Shown here piece after piece: positions 24,201 through 36,245 of a DNA stretch of 64,000 bases; the first letter of the stretch is position 1; every line of letters begins with the position of its first letter. The notes beneath the pieces are model-generated. The model was not told where the DNA came from. It did no database searches and saw only the letters and a list, made by a program, of their open reading frames with translations. The position numbers were made by a program, and so were the translations under genes. Source of the stretch: Ricinus communis (Eukaryota > Streptophyta > Magnoliopsida > Malpighiales > Euphorbiaceae); assembly GCF_019578655.1 (NCBI RefSeq), contig NC_063257.1, positions 28,882,362 through 28,946,361 of the forward strand. Direction: 5' to 3'.

Positions 24201-27200
24201 TTGCGTTTAAAATAAACTCAAGTAAAGCGTGTATATTTATGAATCCGAGAAAGCAACCTCGTAAAAGTAGTGTAATTGTAAGTCCAGAAAGCAGTCGTAG
24301 AGAGGTGGATTTTTTAGTAGAAGTAACCCACAGTAAGAGGTTATATTTATAAATATTAGAAAACGACCATGTCTGGTGATATTTATGAATATGATGAAAT
24401 AACCCCGTAATTGTGGTATATTAGTGAGTATGAGAAAACAACCCTTAAATGGGTTAATTTTATAATCTCAGAAAACAATCCAAAAATAAAGGGGTATATT
24501 TATCACTTTAGAAAAAGAATCTAGTAAAACATGTATATTAATGAATTTGAGAAAATAACCCCATAATAGTGCTAATAATATAGTATGAGAAAACAACCGT
24601 ATGGTATATTTATCAATGTAAAATAACTCATGTGTGTATGTTCATGGATATGAGAAAACAATTCCATAAAAGTGGTGTAATTCTGGAGGTCTTAGAAGCG
24701 ACCTCGTGGAAGGGGTAAGGATTTTAAATGTGGGAAAATAACTCCATAAGAGAGGTATATTTATAAATATTAGAAAACAATCCCGTAATATGGGATTATT
24801 TATCAATCATAGAAAATAGCCTCGTAATTATAGTATATTGTGAGTATAAGAAAACAACCACTTAAATTGGTTAATTTTATAATATGAGAAAATAACCACC
24901 TAAAAATTAGAATTTTTCAATATAAGAAAATAATCTCGTAACATGTGTATATTTATGAATTTGAGAAAACAACCCCATAACAGTGCTAATTATTTAATAT
25001 GAGAAAATGACCCTGTAAAAGTGGTATATTTATCAATATAAGAAAATAATCCCGTAAAACGTGTTTATTTATGAATTTGAGTAAATAGCCCCATAAAAGT
25101 AGTGTAATTGTAAGTCTAAGAGAATAGCCTCGTAGTAAGGGTAAATTTATTAATAAGAGAAAACAACCTCGTAAGAGGGGTATATTTATAAATATTAAAA
25201 GACAACCCCGTAATACAGGAATATTTATCAATCGGAGGAAAATAACCTCGTAATCTTGGTATATTTGTGAGTATGAGAAAAAAACCTCTAAAAAGGGTTA
25301 ATTTTATAATATGAGAAAACATCCCCGTAAAAGGGGTATATTTGACAATATAAGAAAATAATCTCCTAAAACACATATATTTACAAATCGGAGAAAACAA
25401 CCCCGTAAAAGTAATGTAATTGGGAGTCTAAGAAAAGAACGTCGTAGAAGGGGAGTGATTTTTATATGGAAAACAACCCCTTAAGAGGGTATATTTATAA
25501 ATATTAAAAAATAACCCGTGTCGGGGATGTTATCAGTCGAGATAACCACAATAAGGTGTGGTATATTTTTATAATGTGGGGAAAATAACCACATAAAGGG
25601 TATATTTGTCCATATAAAGAAAATAATTGATTAAACATGTATATTATGAATTTGAGAAAACAACCCCACAATAATGCTAATAATTTAATATGAAAATCGA
25701 CCCAAGTAAAGTGGAATGTTTATCAATGTCAGGAAAATAACCAAGTAAAGCGTGTATATTTATGAATCTAAGATAATAACCCGGTAAATATATTGTAATT
25801 GCAGTATAAAAACAACCTCATGAAGGGGTAAATTTTTAATATGAGAAAATAATCCCGTGTCTGAGGATATTTATCAATCGGAGGAAATAACCTCGAAATT
25901 TTGGTATGTTGTAGTATGAAATGACTCCTTAAATGGGTTAATTTTATAATATGAGAAAACAACCAGTAAAGGGAGTATATTTGTCAGTATAAAGAAAATA
26001 ACCGATAAAGCGTGTATATTTATGGTTGAAAAACAACACCATAATAGTGCTAATAATTTAATATGAGAAGATCACCCCCTAAAAGTGGTATATTTATCAG
26101 TATAAGAAAATAACCCCATATAACGTGTTTATTTATAAATATGAGAAAACAACCCCGTAAAAATGGTATATTTATAAATATAGGAAAATAAACCTGTAAA
26201 ACGTGTATATTTATGAATCTGAGAAAACAACCCCGTAAAAGTAGTTTAATTTTGAGTCTAAGAAAACAGCCTCAGAGAACAGTAAATTTTGTAATATGAG
26301 AAAACAACCCCGCAACACGGGGATATTTATCAATCGGAGAAAACAACCTCGTAATTTTGGTAAATTTATGAGTATGAGAAAACAACCACTTAAATAGGTT
26401 ACTTTTATAATGTGAGAATACAACTCCGTAAAAGTGTATATTTGTCAATATAAGATAATAACCCCATAAAAGTTTATATTTATGAATTTGAAAAAAACCC
26501 TATAATAGTGCTAATAATTTAATATGAGAAAACGACTCCTTAAAAGTGGTGTATTTATCAATATAAGAAAATAACACTGTAAAACGTGTATATTTATAAA
26601 TCTGAGAAAACAACTCCATAAAAGTAGTATAATTGCGAGTATAGGAAAACAGCGTCGGAGAAGGGGTAAATTATTTAATATGAGAAAACAACCCCGTAAG
26701 AGGAGTATATATATAAATATTAGAAAACAACCCCGTAATATAGGGATATTTATCAATTCGGTAAACTAATCCCATAATTGTAGTATATTTGTGAGTATGA
26801 GAAAACAACTCCTTAAATGGGTTAATTTTATAATATGAGAAAACAACTCCGTAAAAGGGTTATATTTGTTAATATAATAAAATGACCCCGTAAAACGTGT
26901 ATATTTATGAATTTGAGAGAACAACCCCATAATAGTGCTAATAATTTAATATGAAAAAATGACCCCATAAAAGTGGTATATTTGTCAATATAAGAAAATA
27001 ACCCTGTAAAACGTGTATATTAATGAATCTCAGAAAATAACATTGTAAAGGCAAGGTAATTGCGAGTCTGAAAAAACAGCCTCATAGAAGGGGTAAATTT
27101 TTTAATATGAGAAAACGATCCCGTAAAAGTGGTATATTTATCAATATAAGAAAATAACCTGGTAAAACATGTATATTTATGAATTTGAGAAAATAATCCC

Positions 27201-30200
27201 GTAAAAGTAGTTTTATTGTGAGTCTAAAAAAACAGCATCGTAGAATGAGTAAATTATTTAATATGAAAAAATAACCCCGTAAGAGGGGTATATTTATAAA
27301 TATTAGAAAACAACCCCGTAATACAGGGATATTTATAAATCGGAGAAAATAATCCAGTAATTTTGGTATATTTGTGAGTATGAAAAAACAACCCCTTCAA
27401 TGGGTTAATTTTATAATATGAAAATACAACACCTTAAAAAGTGGTATATTTGTCAATATAAGATAATAACCATATAAAACATATGTATTAATAAATTTGA
27501 GAAAACAACCCTATAAAAGTAGAAGGGGTAAATTTTCTAATATGAGAAAACAGTCTCGTAGAAGCGGTAAAATTTTTTAATATGAGAAAATAACCCCGTA
27601 AGAGTGGTATATCTAAAAATATGAGAAAACAACCACGCAATACTGGGATATTTATCAATCGTAGAAAATAATTCCGTAATTTAGTTATATTTGTAAGTAT
27701 GAGAAAACAATCCCTTAAATGGGTAAATTTTATAATATGAGAAAACAACCCCGTAAAAGGGATATATTTATCAATATAAGAAAATAACCCCGTAAAACGT
27801 GTATATTTATGAATTTAAGAAAACAACCCCATAATAGTGGTAATAATTTAATATCAGAAAAAGACTCCATTAAAAGTGTTATATTTATCAATATAAGAAA
27901 ATAATTCCGTAAAACGTGTATATTTATGAATATGAGAAAATAACCACGTAAAAGTAGTGTAATTGCGAGTCCGAGAAAATAGGCTCGTACAAGGGGTAAA
28001 CTTTTTAATATGAGAAAACAATCCTGTAATTCGGGATATTTATCAATCGGAGAAAATAACCTGTAATTTTTGTATATGTTGTGGTATAGAAACAACCCCT
28101 TAAATGGGTTAAATTTTATAATAAGGAGAACAACCACAGCAAAGGGGTATATTTATCAACATAAGAAAATAACACCGTAAAACATGTATATTTATCAATA
28201 TAGGAAAATAACCCCATAAAATATGTATATTTATGAATTTGAGAAAACAATCCCGTAAAAGTAGTATAATTAAAGTGTATTGTTGGGCAGTATATTTTCT
28301 AATATAAGAAAACAACCCTACAATGGAGGGGTATGTTTATAAATATTAGAAAACAACCCCGCGATCTGGGGATATTTATTAATCAGAAAACAACCTCATG
28401 AATTGTAGTATATTTGTGGTGTGGAAAACGACCTTTAAATGGGTCAGTTTTATAATGTGAGAAAACAACCCCGTAAAGGGGTATATTTGTTAATATAAGA
28501 AAATAACCCCATAAAAATGTCTATATTTATGAATTTGAAAGAACAACCGCATAAAATAGTGCTAATAACTTAATATGATAAAACTACCCCATAAAAATGG
28601 TATATTTATCAATATCGGAAAATAACCCCGTAAAACAGTTTATATTTATGAATATGAGAAAACAACCCCGTAAAAGTAGTGTAATTCTGGTCACAAGAAA
28701 GCAGTGATAGTGGGAAGGGGTAAATTTTTAAATATGAGAAAACAACCCCGTATAGAGGTATATTTATAAATATTAGAGATAATCCGTGTCTGAGGATATT
28801 TATCAATCGGAGAAAATAACCCGTAATTTTAGTATATTTGTGAGTATAAAGAAAACAATCCCTTAAAATGAGCTAATTTTATAATATGAGAAAACAACCC
28901 CGTAAAGGGGTATATCATAACCCGTAAAGGGCGTGTATGTTTGAGTTTGAAAACAACTCCATAATAGTGCTAATAATTTAATATAGAAAAATAACCCCGT
29001 AAAAGTGGTATATTAATCAATTTGAGAAAATAACCCCGTAAAACGTGTATATTTATGAATATAAAAAAACTGCCTTGTAGAAAGGAAAAATTTTTTAATA
29101 TTAGAAAACAACCTCATAATACGGGGATATTTATCAATCGGAGAAAATAACTCCATAATTTTGGTATATTTGTGAGTATGAGAAAACAGCCACTTAAATG
29201 GATTAATTTTATAATATGAGAAAACAATCCCGTAAAAGTAGTGTAATTGCGAGTCTCGAGCCTCGTAGAGAAGGGTGAATTTTTAATATGAAATTAACTT
29301 AAGTAATATGGGGATATTTATCATTTGGAGAAGATAACCCCATATTTTGGTATATTTATAATTATGAGAAAACAACCCTTTAAATATGTTAATTTTATAA
29401 TATGAGAAAACAACCCCGTAAAGGGGTATGATGTCAATATAAAAATAGCAGTATAAGTGGTATATTTATCAATACATGAAAATAACTCCGTAAATCGTGT
29501 ATTTTATGAATATGAGAAAACAATCCAGTAAAGTGAGTATAATTAAAGAGTCTAAGAAGCGGCCTTTAGGCAATTATGTTTTAATATGGGAAAACAACCC
29601 CATAAGGGGGATACATTTATAAATATTAAGAAACAACCCATGATGGGGATATTTATCAATCCGGAAAACAACCTCATAATTGTGCTATGTTTGTGGTGGG
29701 AAGATAACCCTAGTGGATCAGTTTATAATGAGAAACAACCAGGTAAGGGTGTGTTTGTATAAGAAAATATGACAGGTGAGTGTGTATGTTTATGGTTTGG
29801 AAGACAGTGGCGTAAAGATGGTTACAATGACAATGTGATAAAACTACTGCATAAAATTGGTATGTTTATCAGTATAGAAAATAACCAATAAAATGGTTTA
29901 GGTTGTGGATCAGGGAGAAACAACCAGTAAGGAAGTGAATTAATGCTTGGTCTAAGGAAAGTCGTGGAGGGGTGGGTTACAATGTGGAAAACAAGTGGGA
30001 GGGTATGTTATAAATATTAGAGATAACCCCGTAAAGGGGATATTTATCAGTCGGAGAAAATAACCAAGTGATTTTGGTGTGTTTGTGGTATGGAGATAGA
30101 TCCCTTAAATGGGCTAGTTTTTATAATATGAGGAAACAACAGTAAAGGGAATTGTCTATAACCCGTAAAGGCGATGTATGTTATGGTTGAGAAAACAACT

Positions 30201-33200
30201 CCATAATAGTGCTAATAATTTAATATGGGAAAATAATTCCAGTAAAGGTGTTATATTAATCAATTTGAGAAAATAACCCGAGTGGCGTGTATATTTATGA
30301 ATATGAAAAAACTGCCTTGTAGAAAGGGAAAATTTTTTAATATTAGAAAACAACCTCGTAATACGGGGATATTTATCAATCGGAGAAAATAACTCCATAA
30401 TTTTGGTATATTTGTGAGTATGAGAAAACAACCACTTAAATGGATTAATTTTATAATATGAGAAAACAATCCCGTAAAAGTAGTGTAATTGCGAGTCTCA
30501 GAAAACAGCCTCGTAGAAGGGGTGAATTTTTTTAATATGAGAAAATAACTTCGTAATACGGGGATATTTATCATTTGGACAAAATAACCCCGTAATTTTG
30601 ATATATTTATGAGTATGAGAAAACAACCCTTTAAATATGTTAATTTTATAATATGAGAAAACAACCCCGTAAAAGGGGTATAATTGTCAATATAAGAAAA
30701 TAACAGCGTATAAGTGGTATATTTATCAATACATGAAAATAACTCCGTAAATCGTGTATTTTATAAATATGAGAAAACAACCCCATAAGAGGGGTATATT
30801 TATAAATATTAGAAAACAACCCCGCAATACGGGGATATTTATCAATCTGAGAAAACAACCTCATAATTGTAGTATATTTGTGAGTATGAGAAAACAACCC
30901 CTTAAATGGATCAATTTTATAATATGAGAAAACAACCCCGTAAAAGGGGTATATTTGTTAATATAAAGAAAATAACTTAGTAAAATAGTATATTTATGGT
31001 TTGGAAGAACAATGGCATAAAATGGTGCTAATAACTTAATATGATAAAACTACCTCATAAAAGTGGTATGTTTATCAATATAAGAAAATAACCCGTAAAG
31101 CAGTTTAAATTTATGAATCCGAGAAAACAACCCAGTAAAGTGGTGTGTTGCGGTGCGGTGGCGTCGTAGAGGGATGGGATTTTTTAATATGAGAAAAACA
31201 ACCCCGTGGGGGTATATTTATAAATATTAGAGATAACCCCGTAAAGCGGGGATATTTATCAATCGGAGAAAATAACCCCGTAATTTTAGTATATTTGTGA
31301 GTATGAGAAAACAATCCTTAAATGAGTTAATTTTATAATATGAGAAAACAACCCGTAAGCGGGTATATCCTATAACCCCGTAAAGACGTGTATATTTATG
31401 AATTTGAGAAAACAACCCCATAATAGTGATAATAATTTAATATAGGAAAATAACCCCGTAAAAGTGGTATATTAATCAATTTGAGAAAATAACCCCGTAA
31501 AACGTGTATATTTATGAATATGAAAAACTGCCTCGTAGAAAGGGAAAATTTTTTAATATCAGAAAACAACCTCGTAATACGAGGATATTTATCAATCGGA
31601 GAAAATAACTCCATAATTTTGGTATATCTGTAAGTATGAGAAAACAACCACTTAAATGGATTAATTTTATAATATGAGAAAACAACCCCGTAAAAGTAGT
31701 GTAATTACGAGTCTAAGAAAATAGCCACGTAGAAGAGATAAAATTTTTAATATGAGAAAACAATCTCGTAATACGGAAATATTTATCAATCGGAGAAAAT
31801 AACCCTGTAATTTTGGTATATTTATGAGTATAAGAAAACAACCCCTTAAATGGGTTAATTTTATAATATGATAAAACAACCGTGTAAAATGGATATATTT
31901 GTCCATGTAAGAAAATAATCCCATAAAACGTTTATATTTATAAATTTGAGAAAACAACCCGAGAATAGTACTAATAATTTAATATGAGAAAATGATCCTG
32001 TAAAAGTGGTATATTTCTCAATTTAAAAAAATAACTCCGTAAAACATGTATATTTATGAATTTGAGAAAACAACCCCGTAAAAGTAGTGTAATTGCGAGT
32101 TTGAGAAAACAGCCTCGTAGAATGGGTAAATTTGTTAATATGAGAAAATAACCCTGTAAGTGGGGTATATTTATCAATATTAGGAAACAACACCGTAATA
32201 TAGGAATATTTATCAATTGGAGAAAATAACCCTGTAATTTTCGTATATTTGTGAGTATGAGAAAACAACTCTTTAAATGGGTTAATTTTATAATATGAGA
32301 AAACAACCTCGTAAAATGTGTATATTTATAAATTTGAGAAAATAACCCCATGGTAGTGCTAATAATTTAGTATGAGAAAATGACCCCGTAAAAATGGTAT
32401 ATTTATTGATATAAGAAAATAATCCCGTAAAATGTGTATATTAATGAATATGAGAAAGTAACCCCGTAATTTTGGTATATTTGTGAGTATGAGAAAACAA
32501 CCCCTTAAATGGGTTAACTTTATAATATAAGAAAACAACCCCGTAAAAGGGGTATATTTGTCGATATAAAAAAATAACCCCGTAGAACTTGTATATTTAT
32601 GAATTTGAGAAAACGATCCCATAATAGTGCTAATAATTTAATATGAGAAATGACCCCGTAAAAGTGGTACATTTATCAATATAAGAAAAGAACTACGTAA
32701 AAAGTGTATATTTATGAATCTGAGAAAATAATCTCGTAAATGTAGTGTAATTGCGAGTCTGAGAAAATAGCCTCGTAGAAGAGGTAAATTTTTTAATATG
32801 AGAAAATAACCACGTAATACGGGGATATTTATCAATCGGATAAAATAACCCCGTAATTTTAGTATATTTGTGAGTATGAGAAAACAACCTCTTAAATGGG
32901 TTAATTTTATAATATGAGAAAACAACCCCGTAAAAGGGGTATATTCGTCGATCTAAGAAAATAACACCGTAGAACGTGTATATTTATTTATTTGAGAAAA
33001 TGATCCCAAAATAGTGTTAATAATTTAATATGAGAAAATGACCCTATAAAAATGGTAGATTTATCAATATAAGAAAACAACTCCATAAAAAGTGTATATT
33101 TTTTAATCTGAGAAAATAATCTCGTAAAAGTAGTGTAATTGCGAGTCAGAGAAAATAGCCTCGTAGAAGAGGTAAATCTTTTAATATGAGAAAACAACCC

Positions 33201-33351
33201 GTGAATGCGGGATATTTATCAATCGGAGAAAATAACCCCGTAATTTTAGTATATTTGTGAGTATGAGAAAACAACCCCTTAAATGGGTTAATTTTATAAT
33301 ATGATAAACAATCCCGTAAAAGGGGTATATTCATTGATCTAAGAAAATAAC
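21202..33351 (-). repeat. 39-bp satellite array, minus-oriented
   Basis: This is a continuous array of the same monomers with the 11-mer order visible in places (GTGCTAATAATTT at 26508 and 26934, 426 bp apart; 32627 and 33014, 387 bp apart, one unit short). Between about 28.9 and 31.7 kb a larger repeat of about 1.2 kb overlies it. Several stretches (22260-22560, 24180-24330, 25490-25800, 29540-30130) are badly degraded, with units shortened or scrambled at their GC-rich centres. No gene, RNA gene or unrelated insertion was seen. The array is cut by LTR D after AAAATAAC. Confidence 0.93.
29011..31469 (-). repeat. 1.2-kb higher-order repeat, two periods
   Basis: The landmark TATTAATCAATTTGAG, found in this neighbourhood at 29011, 30254 and 31470, repeats at 1,243 and 1,216 bp. 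It lies in matching context: ACTGCCTYGTAGAAAGG follows, then CTCCATAATTTTGGTATAT. The 30254 and 31470 copies match well. The 29011 copy and the interval 29540-30130 show many small losses. Confidence 0.75.
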
Positions 33352-36245
33352 TTTAATACCCGAGATTTTCTTTTAATAATAATAATAATATTAGTAATAG
33401 TTAATAAATGTGTTTTTATTTAAATTTATTTTACTTTATTTTTATTTGATTTAATTGGAATGATTTAAATAGAATTTTAATGCTAGACAACATAAGGGAG
33501 TTATTTTGTATATCTAACTTGATTGATTTTTAAGAAATTAGTTAAGTAAATTCTTTGGAAAATGGATTATATTTTCAGCCATTCAATTTTCCATAATATG
33601 AATGTATAAATTAATTTATGTATTTGAAAGTCATGAAAGGAATAGTTAATAATATTTTTTTTATAAAGAATTTATTGGGGAATGATAAGTTTTGATTAGC
33701 TAATGGTGTTGATTTATTTGGAAAATAGTTAGTAAATTGATTAATTAAGTTAATGAAGTGTTAGGATTAAATTGAAAATTTATTTGGGAATAAGGATTAA
33801 AAATATAATTTTATTAATATGGAGTTTTAATGAAAATTTGTATGGTTGGTATTTTTGTAATTAAATGTGTTGGCAAGGGCATTTTGGTAATTTTATATTT
33901 AAAAGCAAGGGTAAATAAGTAATTATATATTTTCAATAATTCTGATTTGACCCAAATTAAATAGTTAGGGGCTTAATTGAAAAGTTAAAAGATTAATCGA
34001 AAATTTTGCTGGACGAAATTGTTAGTAATTAAAAAGTTGAGAGACTAAATGGTAAAGAAGAAAAGTTCAGGGACTAAACGCCGATAAGTCAGAAAAGAAA
34101 AGAAAGAAAAGAAAGAGAAGAGGAAGTCGTCGTCGGGGAAGAAGGAAGAGGGAGAGACGGGAAGCTGTTGTCCGTCGAGCTCGGCTGTGATGTGATGGCG
34201 GCGGAAGAGCCGGTAGCAATGAGCGGCGGCTCGAGCAGTGGTAGCGGTGTCGAAGAAAATAAAAGAGAGAAGAGAGGAGGCGCCGGCTCTCAACGCCGTG
34301 CATGGCATTTCTTGCGGCCGAGTCGGGTGGCGATCGACTCCCCTCTGCTTGAGCTTCTTTTTGGCGGTGGTGGTGTCGCAAATGGTGGCTAGAGTTGGTA
34401 GTTGCGGTGGAGAGAGAAAATGGGTGGCAGCCAGTGATTTCTGGCTTTTCCGGTAAGCTCCGTGAGCTTTGGCGATCAAGACACATGTCAGGACTCTCCT
34501 CAGCTCAAGCTTTCCAATGGCACCGGTTTCATGGCGATCGGACTCCGTTTGAAAATCGACGGTCGAGATCGTCCGTAAATCTCTCTGGATGATTGGGGGT
34601 CAGATCGGAAGCCGGGATCGTCATCAGCGCGTTGTTTTGAGTCAATTGGTGCATTCGGATCGTCGATCGAGCGATCAAGCATCTCGGTAATTCTCTGGCC
34701 TGTTGATTTTAGAATTTATTGGTAAAATTTATGTGTTTATTGAATTGTGTTGAGCTTTAGAAAAATATAGTGAGTTAAAATAATTAATTGTCGGACTGTC
34801 TGCCATTGGTCGTGATTTTAGATGTGTGGCGGAGTCGGGAAAATAATGAAGTCTTGGTGACCCGACTCCCGTTAAAATAATAAATTGTTGGAAATTTGAA
34901 ATGTTTTCTAGCAGGTCTTGGACCCCTTTTACGAGGGGTAAATGTCCGTAATTTAGGAGAGGTTCTGCCGAATTTTCGGTAGAATTCTTCCGAGTCGAGA
35001 TTCTTTGACAGTCAGTCCTAAGAGTCTAGACCTAGAGTTAATTGTCAAATGTTTCAATGTTATTGATTAAATTATTTTTCTTGATTAGATAATCCATCGG
35101 TTCGGCTCGCTCCACCCGAGGCATCGGAGCAGAGCTAGGAGGTCGTTACATGTGTCATGCTGAGATTTTATGAAATAATTTGATTACATGATTTAATATT
35201 TTAATCATTTATTTAATCGCTATTTATATAAGTTTCATTTTCTGCATTATGATTTTATTGATTGCGAATTGATTCAGGATGGGGCAGCAGTAGAACATGC
35301 CACCTGATGAGTTGCATCAGGATCGCATGCGCACTGGTAGGAATCTGATACAGATAGTAAAAAGGGTAAATTTAAAAAGGTAAATTTAGGACTTGCCCTA
35401 GTCGAGCATTGCTCTCTGGGCTAAGTAGAGTGAGTTGTCAGATTAAAGGTCCCTAGTCGAGCATTGCTCTCTAGGCATGGCTTGTTGGAAACCTAAGTGG
35501 CCGGTTGGAGTTAAGGACCCTAGTTGAGCTTCGCTATCTGGCGCCCGGTCTTATTGGATTAAGAGCCGAAGGCAAAGGTGATAGTGATAATTAAGTGACT
35601 GGAGTTTAGTTAAGGACCCTGGTCGAGCTTCGCTCTCTGGTAGCCAGTTCTGTTGGAATGAGAGAGTCGAAATGTTAGTGTTGGGATTAGGGTTCTACTA
35701 AAGTACTCCGTCACGTGATATGTGAAAGTTATTTTCATTTAAGCATGGCATGACACGTATATTTTTGCATGACTTAATGTTTATTTCAAATTAAATAAAT
35801 ATGTTATTGAAGTATTTGTAATTGTTTTTGGATATATGATTTTAACTCACTCTCGGGGCCAGCGGTCTCGATTTAAGCTATTTTAATAGGTGATTGCTAA
35901 TAGTCTTCCTTGATTCTTATCTAGCAACCCGACTCCTTCATCATCGGGTTGATATAATTGTTTTTGGTATGCTTGACTTGTAAGATTTTAGATTCTCCAC
36001 AGTAGAAATTTTAGACTTATTAGTTTGCAATTTTATGTAAATTCAGGTCTTGCCAAATTATGCTGGCAGACCGAATTAAATATGTAGAATTTGATAGTTA
36101 AGGTTAATTGTGAACCATGCTTTGGGTTGAGTCCGAATTTCAATTTGATTGAGTTAGTGAATGGTTGGAGGCTTACTCGGGAGTTCGGTGGCCTTCGCCT
36201 ACCCATTCCACATAATTGCGAGCCACGAGCCTGGTTGGATCGTGA
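33352..36245 (+). mobile_element. LTR D, solo, subfamily 3
   Basis: This is a 2.9-kb LTR. The left end TTTAATACCCGAGATTTTC has the terminal TG mutated to TT, and the right end is GGATCGTGA. It has a TAATAATAATAATAA stretch near 33375 and a purine-rich tract (34085-34160). A GC-rich core (34130-34690) includes the conserved GATCGTCCGTAAATCTC segment, and a stem-loop lies at 34831-34869. The palindrome GTCTAGAC is near 35028, and GTCGAGCTTCGCTCTCTGG repeats are at 35395-35650. The left arm of the family's long inverted repeat is lost near 35145, while the right arm remains near 35822. The flanks AATAAC and AGAACGTG do not show a clear duplication. There is no interior domain. Confidence 0.87.
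34831..34869 (+). other. Conserved stem-loop in LTR D
   Basis: The arms GGAGTCGGG (34831-34839) and CCCGACTCC (34861-34869) are perfect complements. The loop differs from that in LTR B while the arms are unchanged. Confidence 0.68.

Noticed and set aside
10197..33351. tRNA or rRNA genes, or telomere repeats, within the AT-rich array.
   Set aside because: I saw no TTTAGGG-type repeat, no tRNA A/B boxes in cloverleaf arrangement, and no rRNA-like conserved stretch.
33375..33395. TAA microsatellite as an independent feature.
   Set aside because: It is part of the subfamily-3 LTR start; LTR F and LTR I have related TAATAATA stretches at the same place.
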